Source of the DNA: Chryseobacterium arthrosphaerae
GTDB lineage: Bacteria; Bacteroidota; Bacteroidia; Flavobacteriales; Weeksellaceae
NCBI RefSeq assembly: GCF_001684965.1
Contig: NZ_MAYG01000001.1
Location: forward strand, 2,976,001-3,040,000
Direction of reading: 5' to 3'
DNA length: 64,000 nt
Within the stretch, counting starts at the first letter, position 1, and each line of letters opens with the position of its first letter. The translations under genes were made by a program, and so were the position numbers. Below the pieces are notes generated by a model. The model did no database searches and was not told where the DNA came from. It worked only from the letters and a program-made list of their open reading frames with translations. This document shows, in pieces, positions 26,701-34,839 of this stretch.

Positions 26701-28771
26701 AAATGGAGGCAGCCAGATTTCGGTTCAGTCAGAAAACCAGAGTCCGAATAGTCCTTTGAACATTTCACTGAAAGATTTTAAAATTGAAACCATTACAGAG
26801 CTTATTAAAAAAGACACGATACTTGCAAGAGGTACAATCAACGGAACGGCCCAGCTGAGGGATGTGATGAAGGATATGACCTTCACTTCGGATCTGAACA
26901 TTTCGGATCTGATTGTATACGGAAGTCCGGTAGGAAATCTTGCTGTAAAGGTCAACAATTCTTCACCTAAAGTTTTAAATGCCGACATTGCCCTTTCCGG
27001 AAATAATAATGATGTAAAAATCCTTGGGGATTATAATACCGCTTCAAGCACCTTCGACCTGAATATGGCCATCAACCAGCTTCAGATGAAGAGTATTCAA
27101 GGGTTTTCGATGAATGCGATTACCAATACGGAAGGTTATCTCTCCGGAAACCTTAAGATTACCGGAACTTCTGATAAGCCGAATATTTTAGGAAAAGTAA
27201 AATTCAATGATGCCGGTCTGGAAATTGCCAAAACAGGAAGTGATTTCAGAAAGCTTAATGATGAGATTGATTTTACCAGCCGCGGTATTGAATTCAATAA
27301 GTTTAAAATCAATGATAAGGACGGGAATGCTCTTGTTGTAGACGGGCAGGTTCTCACGCAGACCTACAGGGACTTCGCATTTAATCTGAATGTAAATGCC
27401 AAAGACTTCAAAGTGGTAAATTCGGAGAAATCCAATGATGCGATGATGTATGGTATTCTGGCTATTGATGCAGGACTTCGTATCCGTGGAAATCTGGATT
27501 TACCAAAAGTAGACGGAAGACTGAGTGTTGCAGATAATACAGACTTCACATTTGTTCTTCCTCAATCCAGCCCAACCTTACAGGAAAGAGACGGCATTGT
27601 AGAATTCGTTGACCAGGATCAGGTTGTTTTAAATAAAACCGTAAAAGCAGACTCTCTTAATGCACAAAGCCGCATCAAAGGGATGGATGTAAGTGTGAAT
27701 ATTGAAGTAAGTAAAGAAGCCAAGCTGTCACTGATCATCGATAAGGCCAATGGAGATTTTGTACAGCTCCAGGGAGAAGCGGAACTGACAGGAGGAATAG
27801 ATCCTTCAGGAAAAACCACTCTGGTAGGAGTTTACGAAGTAGAAAAAGGGAGTTATGATCTTACGGTAAGCTTCCTGAAACGTAAATTTGATATCCAGAA
27901 AGGAAGTACAATCACCTGGACCGGAGAACCTACCATGGCCATCATGGATATTACCGCTGTGTATAAAACCGAAGCTCCTCCTATTGATCTTGTGGAGCAG
28001 CAGGTCAGCGGGCAGAGTGCATCCGAAATGAACCAGTATAAGCAGAGGATCCCTTTTAATACTTTACTGAAAATGAAAGGTGAACTGTTGAAACCTCAGC
28101 TTAGTTTCGATATTACCACAGAGGAAAAGAATAATTCTATTTCTACCAATGTGAAAGATGTGATCGATCAGAAGCTTGCTCAGCTCAGAACACAGGAGTC
28201 TGAAATGAATAAGCAGGTATTTGCTTTACTTCTTCTGAACCGCTTCATCGGAGAAAATCCGTTTGAAAGCGGCGCCGGAATGTCTGCAGAAACAATGGCA
28301 AGACAGAGTGTAAGTAAAATCCTGTCCCAACAGCTGAATAATCTTGCTTCAGGACTGATCAAAGGGGTTGACCTTAATTTCGGTCTTGATTCTTCGGAAG
28401 ATTATTCTACCGGACAGAAAAATACCAGAACAGACCTGAATGTGGATATCAGTAAAAAACTGTTGAATGACCGCCTGAAAGTAACTGTAGGAAGTAATTT
28501 CGGACTGGAAGGCCAGGCCCGCCAGAATGAAAATATGACCAATATTGCCGGCAACGTTTCTGTAGATTACAGTCTTTCAAAAGACGGAAGATATATGCTG
28601 CGTGCTTACCGTAAAGATGAATATCAGGTAGCTCTTCAGGGGCAGATCATCGAAACAGGAGTCGGGTTTATCATCACCCTGGATTATGACAAGTTCCGGG
28701 AGATTTTCCAGAAGTCTAAAGAGAAAAAGCCTAAAAAAAATCAAAATAACCAAGTGGTAGAATTTAAATAA
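23744..28771 (+). CDS. tamB: translocation/assembly module protein TamB (AsmA-like)
   Basis: The 1675-residue protein starts with a basic stretch and one membrane anchor (RRIAITFISILVLLTLLILS). A very long run of beta-strand repeats follows, of the AsmA/TamB type, which form a lipid-binding groove across the periplasm. The C-terminal TamB domain is clear (GSYDLTVSFLKRKFDIQKGS, about 1368-1387). TamB proteins connect inner and outer membrane and help outer membrane assembly and phospholipid transport. The start is a TTG at 23744; no in-frame ATG occurs for about 78 codons and the anchor would otherwise be lost. The stop overlaps the ATG of the next gene (TAATG), so the two are coupled. Confidence 0.92.
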   Translation: MKQRINKRKLLRRIAITFISILVLLTLLILSLRLPAVQNFIKDRLIVYLEKKIKTPVSLERVYIGFPNSLVMENLYLKGQDVDTLLAVKKLDVGLNMLKLINSTADITSVDLEGARANVVRKPDGKFNFDYIIDAFATSDKEESPSKPFIISLDKINLKDIGVTFNDQQSKNDIQLYFRSFDTRVKKFDLNKNTYAVNDINLDGLKLKLKQDIVEEVSKKVEKKVDSLNEKKPMNIGLRGIKLTNFDIDYGDDNTKTFAKVLFKELSTKVNKLDLENNTYHIANVFLSGADINANLYLPAQNANPKKTSEPEVSKASDQDKAMKLLLGKLVLNDVKATYNNTAIAPTKQGMDFNHLNFSKMNVEVRSFKMENNTFAGTVNSAEIREARGLDIQKFNTDFVYAEKEAYLKDLYLQTPKTLLRNEVILNYNSIDQLSSNPGAVKISANIKDSKIGFSDILNLVPTLRNTVPFNKYPNTILNVNANVKGSVNDLLIQDLKVSGLDQLRVLASGKVKNAMNPDQLYYDLRIGEFSSEAKTIFNLVPKNTIPSNISLPSHFSIKGNAKGTTKLVNADLNLYSTLGNAAVIANVDMRRKNHELYDVKANLQGVQVGKIIQNKDIGPITAQITAKGESFDFKKANADLKGHVASAVYKGYRYQNMNLTGKINKGAYHVVLDSKDPNASLLLTASGVYNEKNPTVKVNGEVIKLDVNKLGFYEKPMIIAGKIDGDFTSLDPNNLNGYLNLKNFAFSDTKEVYPVQEVNLKASSDTDSTQIILNSQVADLELKGKYKLTQIFGALTQTVNQYYQFQKPDKSQKIDPGQHFAFTAKIKNDDIIRKFVPDLKSFETINLTGNYDADSQKIEIDGQIPQLLYGENTIEKGVLKVTNENQALQYSLNVASLKSSSFSISKIDINGDVADNTINYNVTTKDDKDATRFLIAGNAKSLNDITEISLNPNGLKLNYADWNVAENNKIQISSKGVLADNFTLTNGGSQISVQSENQSPNSPLNISLKDFKIETITELIKKDTILARGTINGTAQLRDVMKDMTFTSDLNISDLIVYGSPVGNLAVKVNNSSPKVLNADIALSGNNNDVKILGDYNTASSTFDLNMAINQLQMKSIQGFSMNAITNTEGYLSGNLKITGTSDKPNILGKVKFNDAGLEIAKTGSDFRKLNDEIDFTSRGIEFNKFKINDKDGNALVVDGQVLTQTYRDFAFNLNVNAKDFKVVNSEKSNDAMMYGILAIDAGLRIRGNLDLPKVDGRLSVADNTDFTFVLPQSSPTLQERDGIVEFVDQDQVVLNKTVKADSLNAQSRIKGMDVSVNIEVSKEAKLSLIIDKANGDFVQLQGEAELTGGIDPSGKTTLVGVYEVEKGSYDLTVSFLKRKFDIQKGSTITWTGEPTMAIMDITAVYKTEAPPIDLVEQQVSGQSASEMNQYKQRIPFNTLLKMKGELLKPQLSFDITTEEKNNSISTNVKDVIDQKLAQLRTQESEMNKQVFALLLLNRFIGENPFESGAGMSAETMARQSVSKILSQQLNNLASGLIKGVDLNFGLDSSEDYSTGQKNTRTDLNVDISKKLLNDRLKVTVGSNFGLEGQARQNENMTNIAGNVSVDYSLSKDGRYMLRAYRKDEYQVALQGQIIETGVGFIITLDYDKFREIFQKSKEKKPKKNQNNQVVEFK

Positions 28772-31098
28772 TGAGTAATACATTTCAAACATATTGCAAA
28801 TATCTGTTGGTTTCCGGATTAGCTTCGGCAGTAGCTTCCTGCAGCAATACCAGGTTTTTGAAAGAAGGCCAGATGCTGTATACGGGCGCCGAGGTAAAAA
28901 TAGAGAATGACACTATTTCAAAAAAAGAAAAAAAAGATCTTCAGGCCGCATTGGAAGGCAACCTTACTCCCAAACCCAATTCTACATTTTTGGGGATGCG
29001 TCCCAAGCTCTATTTTTATAATATAGCCAAAGAACCTAAAAAAGATAAAGGCTTTAATTACTGGCTTAAATATAAAATGGGTGAAAAACCTGTATTACTG
29101 GGGGATGTAGATCGTGAATTCAACAGAGAGATCATTGAAAATTATTCTGAAAATAAAGGATATTTCAACGCACGTGCTACCTACGATACGGTTTCAAAAA
29201 ATAAAAAGGCCAAGGTTATCTATACGGTAAGACCTGGCGCAAGATATTTGATTAACGGGGTAAAATTCCAGAAAGATTCTACACTTGTGAATCAGGAGAT
29301 TCAGAATTTAACCCATAAAACGCTTCTAAAAAACGGAAGGCCATTTGACCTGGATGTGATCAAGGCAGAAAGAGAAAGAATAGATAACGGATTAAAGGAA
29401 AGAGGTTTTTATTATTTCCATCCGGATAATATAATTGTACAGGCAGACAGTACCGTTAGCAAAAACCATAAGGTAGAACTCAACGTAAAGCTGAAGGATA
29501 ATACTCCTGATCTGGCCACTCAGCAGTTCAGCATTGATAAGGTGGTTGTGTTTCCCAATTATAACATCCAGGATGTAAAAGACGGAAAGTACAGCATTCC
29601 GATGGACAAGGATTCTCTTTCCAAATATGCCTTTGACGATATTTATGTGATTGATCCGCAGCATAAGTTTAAACCGAAAATCTTCGACAGGGCTTTATAT
29701 TTCAAAAAAGGAGATCTTTATAACCGTTCCAACCATAATCTTACCCTGAACCGGCTGATCAGTCTCGGGGTATTCAAGTTTGTGAAAAATGAATTTATTA
29801 CTTCAGATTCTCTAAGCCATAAATTTGATGCTTATTATTTATTAACGCCAAGACAGATCCAGTCTTTACGTCTGGAAGCTTTGGGAAGAACAAACTCTGC
29901 CAATTATGCCGGTAGTGAACTTAACCTGAACTGGACCCACCGGAATTTCTTCCGTGGTGCAGAACAGTTCAAGGCTGCTATATTCGGAGCTTTTGATTTC
30001 CAGATGGGAGGAGCGCAGGATGCCAATAATATCTTCCGTGCAGGAACGAATGTGCAGCTTTCCATTCCGAGAATTGTGGCTCCGTTCCGTTTTCATTCTT
30101 CCAGTGAGTTTGTCCCAAGAACGAATATTACATTAGGATATGAATTCCAGAACAGGACGAAATATTACACGCTTAATAATTTCACCGGATCATTTGGATA
30201 CCTGTGGAAAGAGAATGCCAGAAAAGAACACGATTTAAAGGTAATTGATATTACGTTGGTATCACCAGCAAATGTTACAGATGAATATTACGCTAAATCT
30301 GCCAATAATCCTGCTATGCGACGAATTGTTGCAAAGCAGTTAATTTTCGGTCCTACCTATTCTTATACCTATACCAATACAATGCTTCCTAAAAGAAATA
30401 CCATTTACTATAAAGGAACGCTTGATCTGGCAGGAAATATCACAGGTCTGGTTACCGGAGCAGATGTAAAAAAAGATAAGGAAAAGAAAATATTCGGCAT
30501 TCCTTTCAGCCAGTATGTAAAAGTTGAAAATGATTTCAGATTCTATCATAAGCTTACAGAAAAGTCTTCATTGGCAACAAGATTCATTGGTGGAATTGCT
30601 TATCCCTATGGAAATTCAGAATTCATTCCGTTTTCCAAACAGTTTTTCTCAGGAGGAAGTAACAGTATAAGAGCATTCAGAGCAAGAACATTGGGACCGG
30701 GAAGTTTTGACCCGAGAACAATCCCTCCAGGCTCCTATTTTGATCAAGCCGGAGACATTAAACTTGAGCTGAATGCTGAATATAGAGCTAATCTTTATAA
30801 ATTTTTAAACGCTGCTGTTTTTGTGGATGCCGGAAATATCTGGCTGCTTAATGAGGATACTACAAGACCTGGCGCTAAGTTTTCCAAAGATTTTTTAAAT
30901 GAAATTGCTGTGGGCGCAGGAGTTGGTCTGAGACTTGATTTTTCTATCCTAATCTTACGACTGGATCTGGCCATGCCATTGAGAGTTCCTTATTACGAAA
31001 AAGGTAACCGATGGGCATTTGATAAAATTAACTTTGGAGATTCTAACTGGAGAAAAGACAATCTGGTTCTTAATATTGCGATCGGATATCCATTTTAA
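28771..31098 (+). CDS. tamL: BamA/TamA-family outer membrane lipoprotein (TamL)
   Basis: The 775-residue protein has a lipoprotein signal ending in ASAVASC with Cys 24 as lipidation site. POTRA-like domains follow (about 35-340; ARYLINGVKF is typical), then an Omp85 barrel with the conserved FSGGSNSIRAFRARTLGPGS motif (about 625-644) and a terminal Phe. A lipidated Omp85 beside tamB is the arrangement known as TamL in Bacteroidota, where it replaces TamA as the outer membrane partner of TamB. It is translated from an ATG overlapping the tamB stop. Confidence 0.9.
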   Translation: MSNTFQTYCKYLLVSGLASAVASCSNTRFLKEGQMLYTGAEVKIENDTISKKEKKDLQAALEGNLTPKPNSTFLGMRPKLYFYNIAKEPKKDKGFNYWLKYKMGEKPVLLGDVDREFNREIIENYSENKGYFNARATYDTVSKNKKAKVIYTVRPGARYLINGVKFQKDSTLVNQEIQNLTHKTLLKNGRPFDLDVIKAERERIDNGLKERGFYYFHPDNIIVQADSTVSKNHKVELNVKLKDNTPDLATQQFSIDKVVVFPNYNIQDVKDGKYSIPMDKDSLSKYAFDDIYVIDPQHKFKPKIFDRALYFKKGDLYNRSNHNLTLNRLISLGVFKFVKNEFITSDSLSHKFDAYYLLTPRQIQSLRLEALGRTNSANYAGSELNLNWTHRNFFRGAEQFKAAIFGAFDFQMGGAQDANNIFRAGTNVQLSIPRIVAPFRFHSSSEFVPRTNITLGYEFQNRTKYYTLNNFTGSFGYLWKENARKEHDLKVIDITLVSPANVTDEYYAKSANNPAMRRIVAKQLIFGPTYSYTYTNTMLPKRNTIYYKGTLDLAGNITGLVTGADVKKDKEKKIFGIPFSQYVKVENDFRFYHKLTEKSSLATRFIGGIAYPYGNSEFIPFSKQFFSGGSNSIRAFRARTLGPGSFDPRTIPPGSYFDQAGDIKLELNAEYRANLYKFLNAAVFVDAGNIWLLNEDTTRPGAKFSKDFLNEIAVGAGVGLRLDFSILILRLDLAMPLRVPYYEKGNRWAFDKINFGDSNWRKDNLVLNIAIGYPF

Positions 31099-31109
31099 TA
31101 TAATTTGAT

Positions 31110-32078
31110 ATGATTCATAATGCTAAATTTTTCTGGGAGGTTCTGAAGGATACATTTACAGAATGGAACAGCTCTTCCGCATCAAAAGATTCGGCGAGCC
31201 TGGCCTATTATGCAATTTTTTCCATTCCGGGATTATTGATCATTATCATCTGGGTACTTGGAAATTTTTTTGGTGAAGAAGCGATCCGGGGACAGATCAG
31301 TACCCAGATCAGCGGTATCATGGGGCCTGATGTAGCCAAAAGTATTGAAGGAATGCTGGCAGGTGCACTGATTGACAAAGAAAATATTTTTATGAAGGCC
31401 GTGGGAGTAGGAGCATTGGTTTTTGGTTCCACTACGCTCTTCTTTCAGCTGCAGCATTCGTTGAATTCGCTCTGGGATGTAGAAGCTGCTCCCAAAAAAG
31501 CTTTGGTCAAATTTTTATTAGACAGGGCCAATTCCCTTGGGATGATTCTCATTTTGGGTTTCTTACTGATGATCACGATGGTTTTATCTTCCCTTATCAG
31601 TCTTTTTAATAAGATTATTACCCAGTATTTTGGATTTGAAACATATATGCTTGTTGAGTTGGTCAATTTCTCCATCGGATTCGGGCTTGTCATGCTTTTA
31701 TTTGCTATGATGTTTAAAGTGTTGCCTGATATACAGATTACCTGGAAGTCTGTTTGGCGGGGCGCCTTTTTAACAACGGTGTTATTTACCCTGGGAAAAT
31801 TCTTACTAAGCCTTTATTTCAACCAGGTAAAACCTACTTCAGCATTCGGGGCAGCCGGAACAGTGATTCTGATTATGATGTGGATCAATTATTCCTGTAT
31901 GCTGATCTTTTTCGGAGCTAAATTTACCAAAGTGTATACGTACAAAAAAGGCTATGAAGTGACTCTCTCTAAACATGCAAGATGGACTCCCGCTAAGCTG
32001 TATGCCGATAGCCTGAAACAGATGGCCGGCAAAAAAGAGAATGAAACACAGGAAATACCGGATTCAAAACAACTGTAA
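31110..32078 (+). CDS. YihY/BrkB family membrane protein
   Basis: The 322-residue protein has the YihY pattern: an N-terminal soluble helix, DSASLAYYAIFSIPGLLIII (first membrane segment), GSTTLFFQLQHSLNSLWDV and about five more membrane segments, and FGAAGTVILIMMWINYSCML. The C-terminal tail is charged. The family was once labelled ribonuclease BN in error; members are inner membrane proteins of unclear role, possibly transport. It lies 11 nt after tamL and is probably the third gene of that operon, suggesting an envelope function. Confidence 0.9.
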   Translation: MIHNAKFFWEVLKDTFTEWNSSSASKDSASLAYYAIFSIPGLLIIIIWVLGNFFGEEAIRGQISTQISGIMGPDVAKSIEGMLAGALIDKENIFMKAVGVGALVFGSTTLFFQLQHSLNSLWDVEAAPKKALVKFLLDRANSLGMILILGFLLMITMVLSSLISLFNKIITQYFGFETYMLVELVNFSIGFGLVMLLFAMMFKVLPDIQITWKSVWRGAFLTTVLFTLGKFLLSLYFNQVKPTSAFGAAGTVILIMMWINYSCMLIFFGAKFTKVYTYKKGYEVTLSKHARWTPAKLYADSLKQMAGKKENETQEIPDSKQL

Positions 32079-32100
32079 TGCATCCGGCATATTTAAAATA

Positions 32101-32137
32101 AAAAAGCCTTTTGAAAATTCAAAAGGCTTTTATTTTT
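32101..32137. terminator. bidirectional terminator between yihY and argS
   Basis: AAAAGCCTTTTGAA and TTCAAAAGGCTTTT form a stem of about 12 pairs with a small A-rich loop, with A runs before and T runs after, so it can serve both converging genes. Confidence 0.8.
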
Positions 32138-33896
32138 ACATTCTGTTTACGGTTCCTATTCCCAACAGTTCTAACGATTTTCTGATCGTCTTCGCTGTCA
32201 GATCTGAAATATTTAAACGGAAGTGCTTTATATTTTCATCTTCCTGATTCAGAATCGGGTTATTCTGATAGAATGAGTTGTATGCTTTCACAAGGTCATA
32301 TACATAATTGGCCACTAAAGCAGGGCTTAAAGTTTCTGCAGATTTTGCTACCACTGTTTTAAAGTTGGCCAGCTGCATAATCAGTTCTTTCTCGGATTGG
32401 TTTAATTCGATATCCGCTGTTTCTGTCTGCAAAGTACCCGCTTTGGATAACAATGACTGGATACGTGCATAAGTATATTGAATGAACGGCCCTGTATTTC
32501 CGTTGAAATCGATACTTTCAGCCGGGTTGAAAAGCATTTTTTTCTTAGGATCCACTTTCAGCATAAAATATTTCAATGCTCCCAATCCTACTGTTTCATA
32601 AGATGCTTCTTTATCTTCTTCTGAAAGGGTTTCAAGCTTACCAAGCTCCTGAGCCTTAGATTTTGCAGTTTCATACATTTCCTGCATCAGGTCATCTGCA
32701 TCTACCACGGTTCCTTCACGGGATTTCATTTTGCCCTCAGGAAGTTCTACCATTCCGTAAGAAAGGTGATATAACTGATCAGCCCATTGGTACCCTAATT
32801 TTTTCAATATCTTGAATAAAACCTGGAAGTGATAATCCTGCTCATTTCCTACTGTATAAATCAGCTTCTGAATATTATTCTGCTTAAAACGCTCAACCGC
32901 TGTTCCCAAATCCTGGGTCATATAAACTGAAGTACCGTCTGAACGTAACAGTAATTTCTGATCAAGACCTTCATCCGTCAGGTCACACCAGACAGAACCG
33001 TCTTCTTTCTGGTACAATACTCCTTTATCTAATCCTTCCTGAATAAGGTCTTTTCCTAAAATATAGGTATTGCTTTCATACTGAACCTGATCAAAATCTA
33101 CCCCTAACCTTTTATAGGTTTCATTGAACCCTCTGTATACCCATGAGTTCATTTCATTCCAGAGATTTCTTACGGTTTCATCACCATTTTCCCAGTCAAC
33201 AAGCATTTTCTGGGCTTCTTTCATCATCGGAGCATCTTTTTTAGCCTGCTCCTCTCCTATGCCCTGACCTACAAGGTCTGCAATTTCTTTTTTATAATTT
33301 TTGTCAAACTCCACATAGTAGTTTCCGACAAACTTATCTCCTTTTGTATTCGTTGTTTCAGGCGTTTCTCCGTTTCCGAATTTTTCCCATGCCAGCATCG
33401 ACTTACAGATATGAATTCCTCTGTCGTTGATGATCTGCGTTTTGATCACATCATACCCTGCTTCTTTCAGGATCTGTGCTACAGAAAATCCTAATAAATT
33501 GTTTCTGATGTGTCCCAAGTGCAAAGGCTTGTTGGTATTTGGTGAAGAATACTCTACCATTACGGTAGCATTTTTCTTTTCTATGGTTGAAAATTCTTTG
33601 CTTACCGATCTGAAGTTATCGACAAACAATTGGTTTTTAACTTTAACGTTAAGGAAACCTTTTACAACATTAAAGCTTTCGAAAAGCTCGGTCTGCTCCG
33701 TTAAAGCTTCTCCCAATTCAACGCCAATGCTTTCAGGGTTTTTCTTCAATTGTTTCACCAGCGGAAAAGTGACAATCGTAAAGTCACCTTCAAATTCCGT
33801 TTTATTTTCCTGAACTTCCAGCTTGATGTCTTTTAACTGATATACATTTAAAATGACTTCTGAAAGTTTCTGTTCTATAATATCTTTAATATTCAT
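32136..33896 (-). CDS. argS: arginine-tRNA ligase
   Basis: The 586-residue class I synthetase has the HIGH-type motif SPNTNKPLHLGHIRNN (HLGH at 126-129). Instead of KMSKS it has the family's GKMKSREGTVVDADDL. The C-terminal anticodon-binding DALR domain is present (ADIELNQSEKELIMQLANF onward). It charges tRNA-Arg. The frame is open to 33926, but the ATG at 33894-33896 (MNIKDIIEQKL) gives the usual start for the family. A -7 element TATATTTG sits at 33969-33976. Confidence 0.95.
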   Translation of the reverse strand: MNIKDIIEQKLSEVILNVYQLKDIKLEVQENKTEFEGDFTIVTFPLVKQLKKNPESIGVELGEALTEQTELFESFNVVKGFLNVKVKNQLFVDNFRSVSKEFSTIEKKNATVMVEYSSPNTNKPLHLGHIRNNLLGFSVAQILKEAGYDVIKTQIINDRGIHICKSMLAWEKFGNGETPETTNTKGDKFVGNYYVEFDKNYKKEIADLVGQGIGEEQAKKDAPMMKEAQKMLVDWENGDETVRNLWNEMNSWVYRGFNETYKRLGVDFDQVQYESNTYILGKDLIQEGLDKGVLYQKEDGSVWCDLTDEGLDQKLLLRSDGTSVYMTQDLGTAVERFKQNNIQKLIYTVGNEQDYHFQVLFKILKKLGYQWADQLYHLSYGMVELPEGKMKSREGTVVDADDLMQEMYETAKSKAQELGKLETLSEEDKEASYETVGLGALKYFMLKVDPKKKMLFNPAESIDFNGNTGPFIQYTYARIQSLLSKAGTLQTETADIELNQSEKELIMQLANFKTVVAKSAETLSPALVANYVYDLVKAYNSFYQNNPILNQEDENIKHFRLNISDLTAKTIRKSLELLGIGTVNRM

Positions 33897-33968
33897 GCTT
33901 CTAAGTTCTCTTTTAATATTCATCACTGAAACATTCTTATGATCTGTTTCTGTTCAAAATTTGAGTTA

Positions 33969-33976
33969 CAAATATA
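33969..33976 (-). promoter_or_regulatory. -7 promoter element (TATATTTG) of argS
   Basis: It matches TANNTTTG on the minus strand, 72 nt before the chosen ATG. Confidence 0.5.
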
Positions 33977-33983
33977 CGGAAAT

Positions 33984-34009
33984 AAAAAAACCACCCGAAG
34001 GCGGTTTTT
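33984..34009 (-). terminator. intrinsic terminator of the double-glycine peptide gene
   Basis: On the minus strand ACCGCC-TTCG-GGTGGT (one G-U, stable UUCG tetraloop) is followed by seven T residues. Confidence 0.85.
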
Positions 34010-34050
34010 ATGTTTAAGAATTGTCTCTTTTTAAATTCTTTAAAACAGTG

Positions 34051-34185
34051 TTAAGGACATCCGTTTGAATAACATGTTTTTTTAACAGGGTCCCAGCATC
34101 CTCCTGAACCCACACACCATTCCGGTGCAGAACCTCCTTGAATGTTTTTCAAGTCCTGTGCTGACATTTTTTTTAAATTTTTCAT
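34051..34185 (-). CDS. 44-residue double-glycine leader peptide (bacteriocin-like)
   Basis: On the minus strand ATG at 34183-34185 opens 44 codons ending in TAA at 34051-34053. The leader MKNLKKMSAQDLKNIQGG ends in Gly-Gly, as in peptides cut and exported by C39-peptidase ABC transporters. The remaining 26 residues hold four Cys (positions 24, 30, 38 and 43), two Trp and several Gly and Pro, e.g. CVGSGGCWDP. Peptides with 'NLKKxSxxxLKxIxGG' leaders are annotated as bacteriocin-like in many Chryseobacterium genomes, but their function is not established. It has its own promoter and terminator. No maturation enzyme or C39 transporter is in the window. Confidence 0.75.
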   Translation of the reverse strand: MKNLKKMSAQDLKNIQGGSAPEWCVGSGGCWDPVKKTCYSNGCP

Positions 34186-34271
34186 ATTAGTTTTTTTTGT
34201 GATTTTAAAATGTAATAATGTCTGAAAACGGTCCCCAGATCTCGATTTACCTTATCCTCAATTTTGGCATT

Positions 34272-34279
34272 CAAAGATA
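34272..34279 (-). promoter_or_regulatory. -7 promoter element (TATCTTTG) of the double-glycine peptide gene
   Basis: It matches TANNTTTG on the minus strand, leaving a leader of roughly 80 nt before the ATG. Confidence 0.5.
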
Positions 34280-34298
34280 AACCTACCGAAGACTATTT

Positions 34299-34751
34299 TT
34301 ATTCTTTAACATATACTAAAACAGCATCGTCGTTTCCGGCTATTCCGTCTACATTTTTAGTAGCATCAGCAATTTTAAGTTCAGTAGAAGAAAAGTCATC
34401 CACACTTTTCTGTAAAGTTTTGCTGGCTCCTGCTTCAGTATACGTAAGTGTTAATTTACCGTACATTCTGTCATAAACCCATTTTCCTGAGTAACCTTCA
34501 GGTTTTATGCAGTTTCCTGTGGATGCATCCGTATCATATCTTTCATAAACTCCGGAAAAATCGGCATTGATGTGTATCTGCCCTTTCTTTTCGCAAGCAG
34601 ATACCGGATAGCTTTTCCCTTTAAATTCATACCGGGAAGGTTTCCATGTACCATTAACACTCACCTCCTCTACTTTAGTATTGCTTCTATCATCATCACT
34701 ACCGCAAGAAACAACCCCCATTATGGCAATAAGCCCGATCAAAAACTTCAT
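34299..34751 (-). CDS. lipocalin-like lipoprotein
   Basis: The 150-residue protein has a lipoprotein signal (IMGVVSC, Cys 16) followed by GSDDD, the acidic pattern that in Bacteroidota directs lipoproteins to the cell surface. The rest is a small beta-barrel-like domain starting VNGTWKPSRYEFKGK, with GQIHINADFSGVYERYD and KWVYDRMYGKLTLTYTE, as in the lipocalin-like family of this phylum. The ligand is unknown. It follows the SusCD pair on the same strand but behind a hairpin, so co-expression is uncertain. Confidence 0.75.
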   Translation of the reverse strand: MKFLIGLIAIMGVVSCGSDDDRSNTKVEEVSVNGTWKPSRYEFKGKSYPVSACEKKGQIHINADFSGVYERYDTDASTGNCIKPEGYSGKWVYDRMYGKLTLTYTEAGASKTLQKSVDDFSSTELKIADATKNVDGIAGNDDAVLVYVKE

Positions 34752-34782
34752 ATTATATTTTTTATATTTTTAAAATAAAGAT

Positions 34783-34804
34783 ATTCCTGTATTGCTACAG
34801 GAAT
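34783..34804 (-). terminator. hairpin after the first SusD gene
   Basis: ATTCCTGTA / TACAGGAAT is a perfect 9-bp stem with a 4-nt loop, 35 nt after the SusD stop. The tail on the minus strand is A/T mixed, so it may be a partial terminator. Confidence 0.55.
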
Positions 34805-34839
34805 ACCATTCATTATTATTTTTTCTAAGATACGTCAAA

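Noticed and set aside
31110..32078. Ribonuclease BN function for the YihY family protein
   Set aside because: That historical label was an error; true RNase BN is an unrelated enzyme, and this protein is an integral membrane protein.
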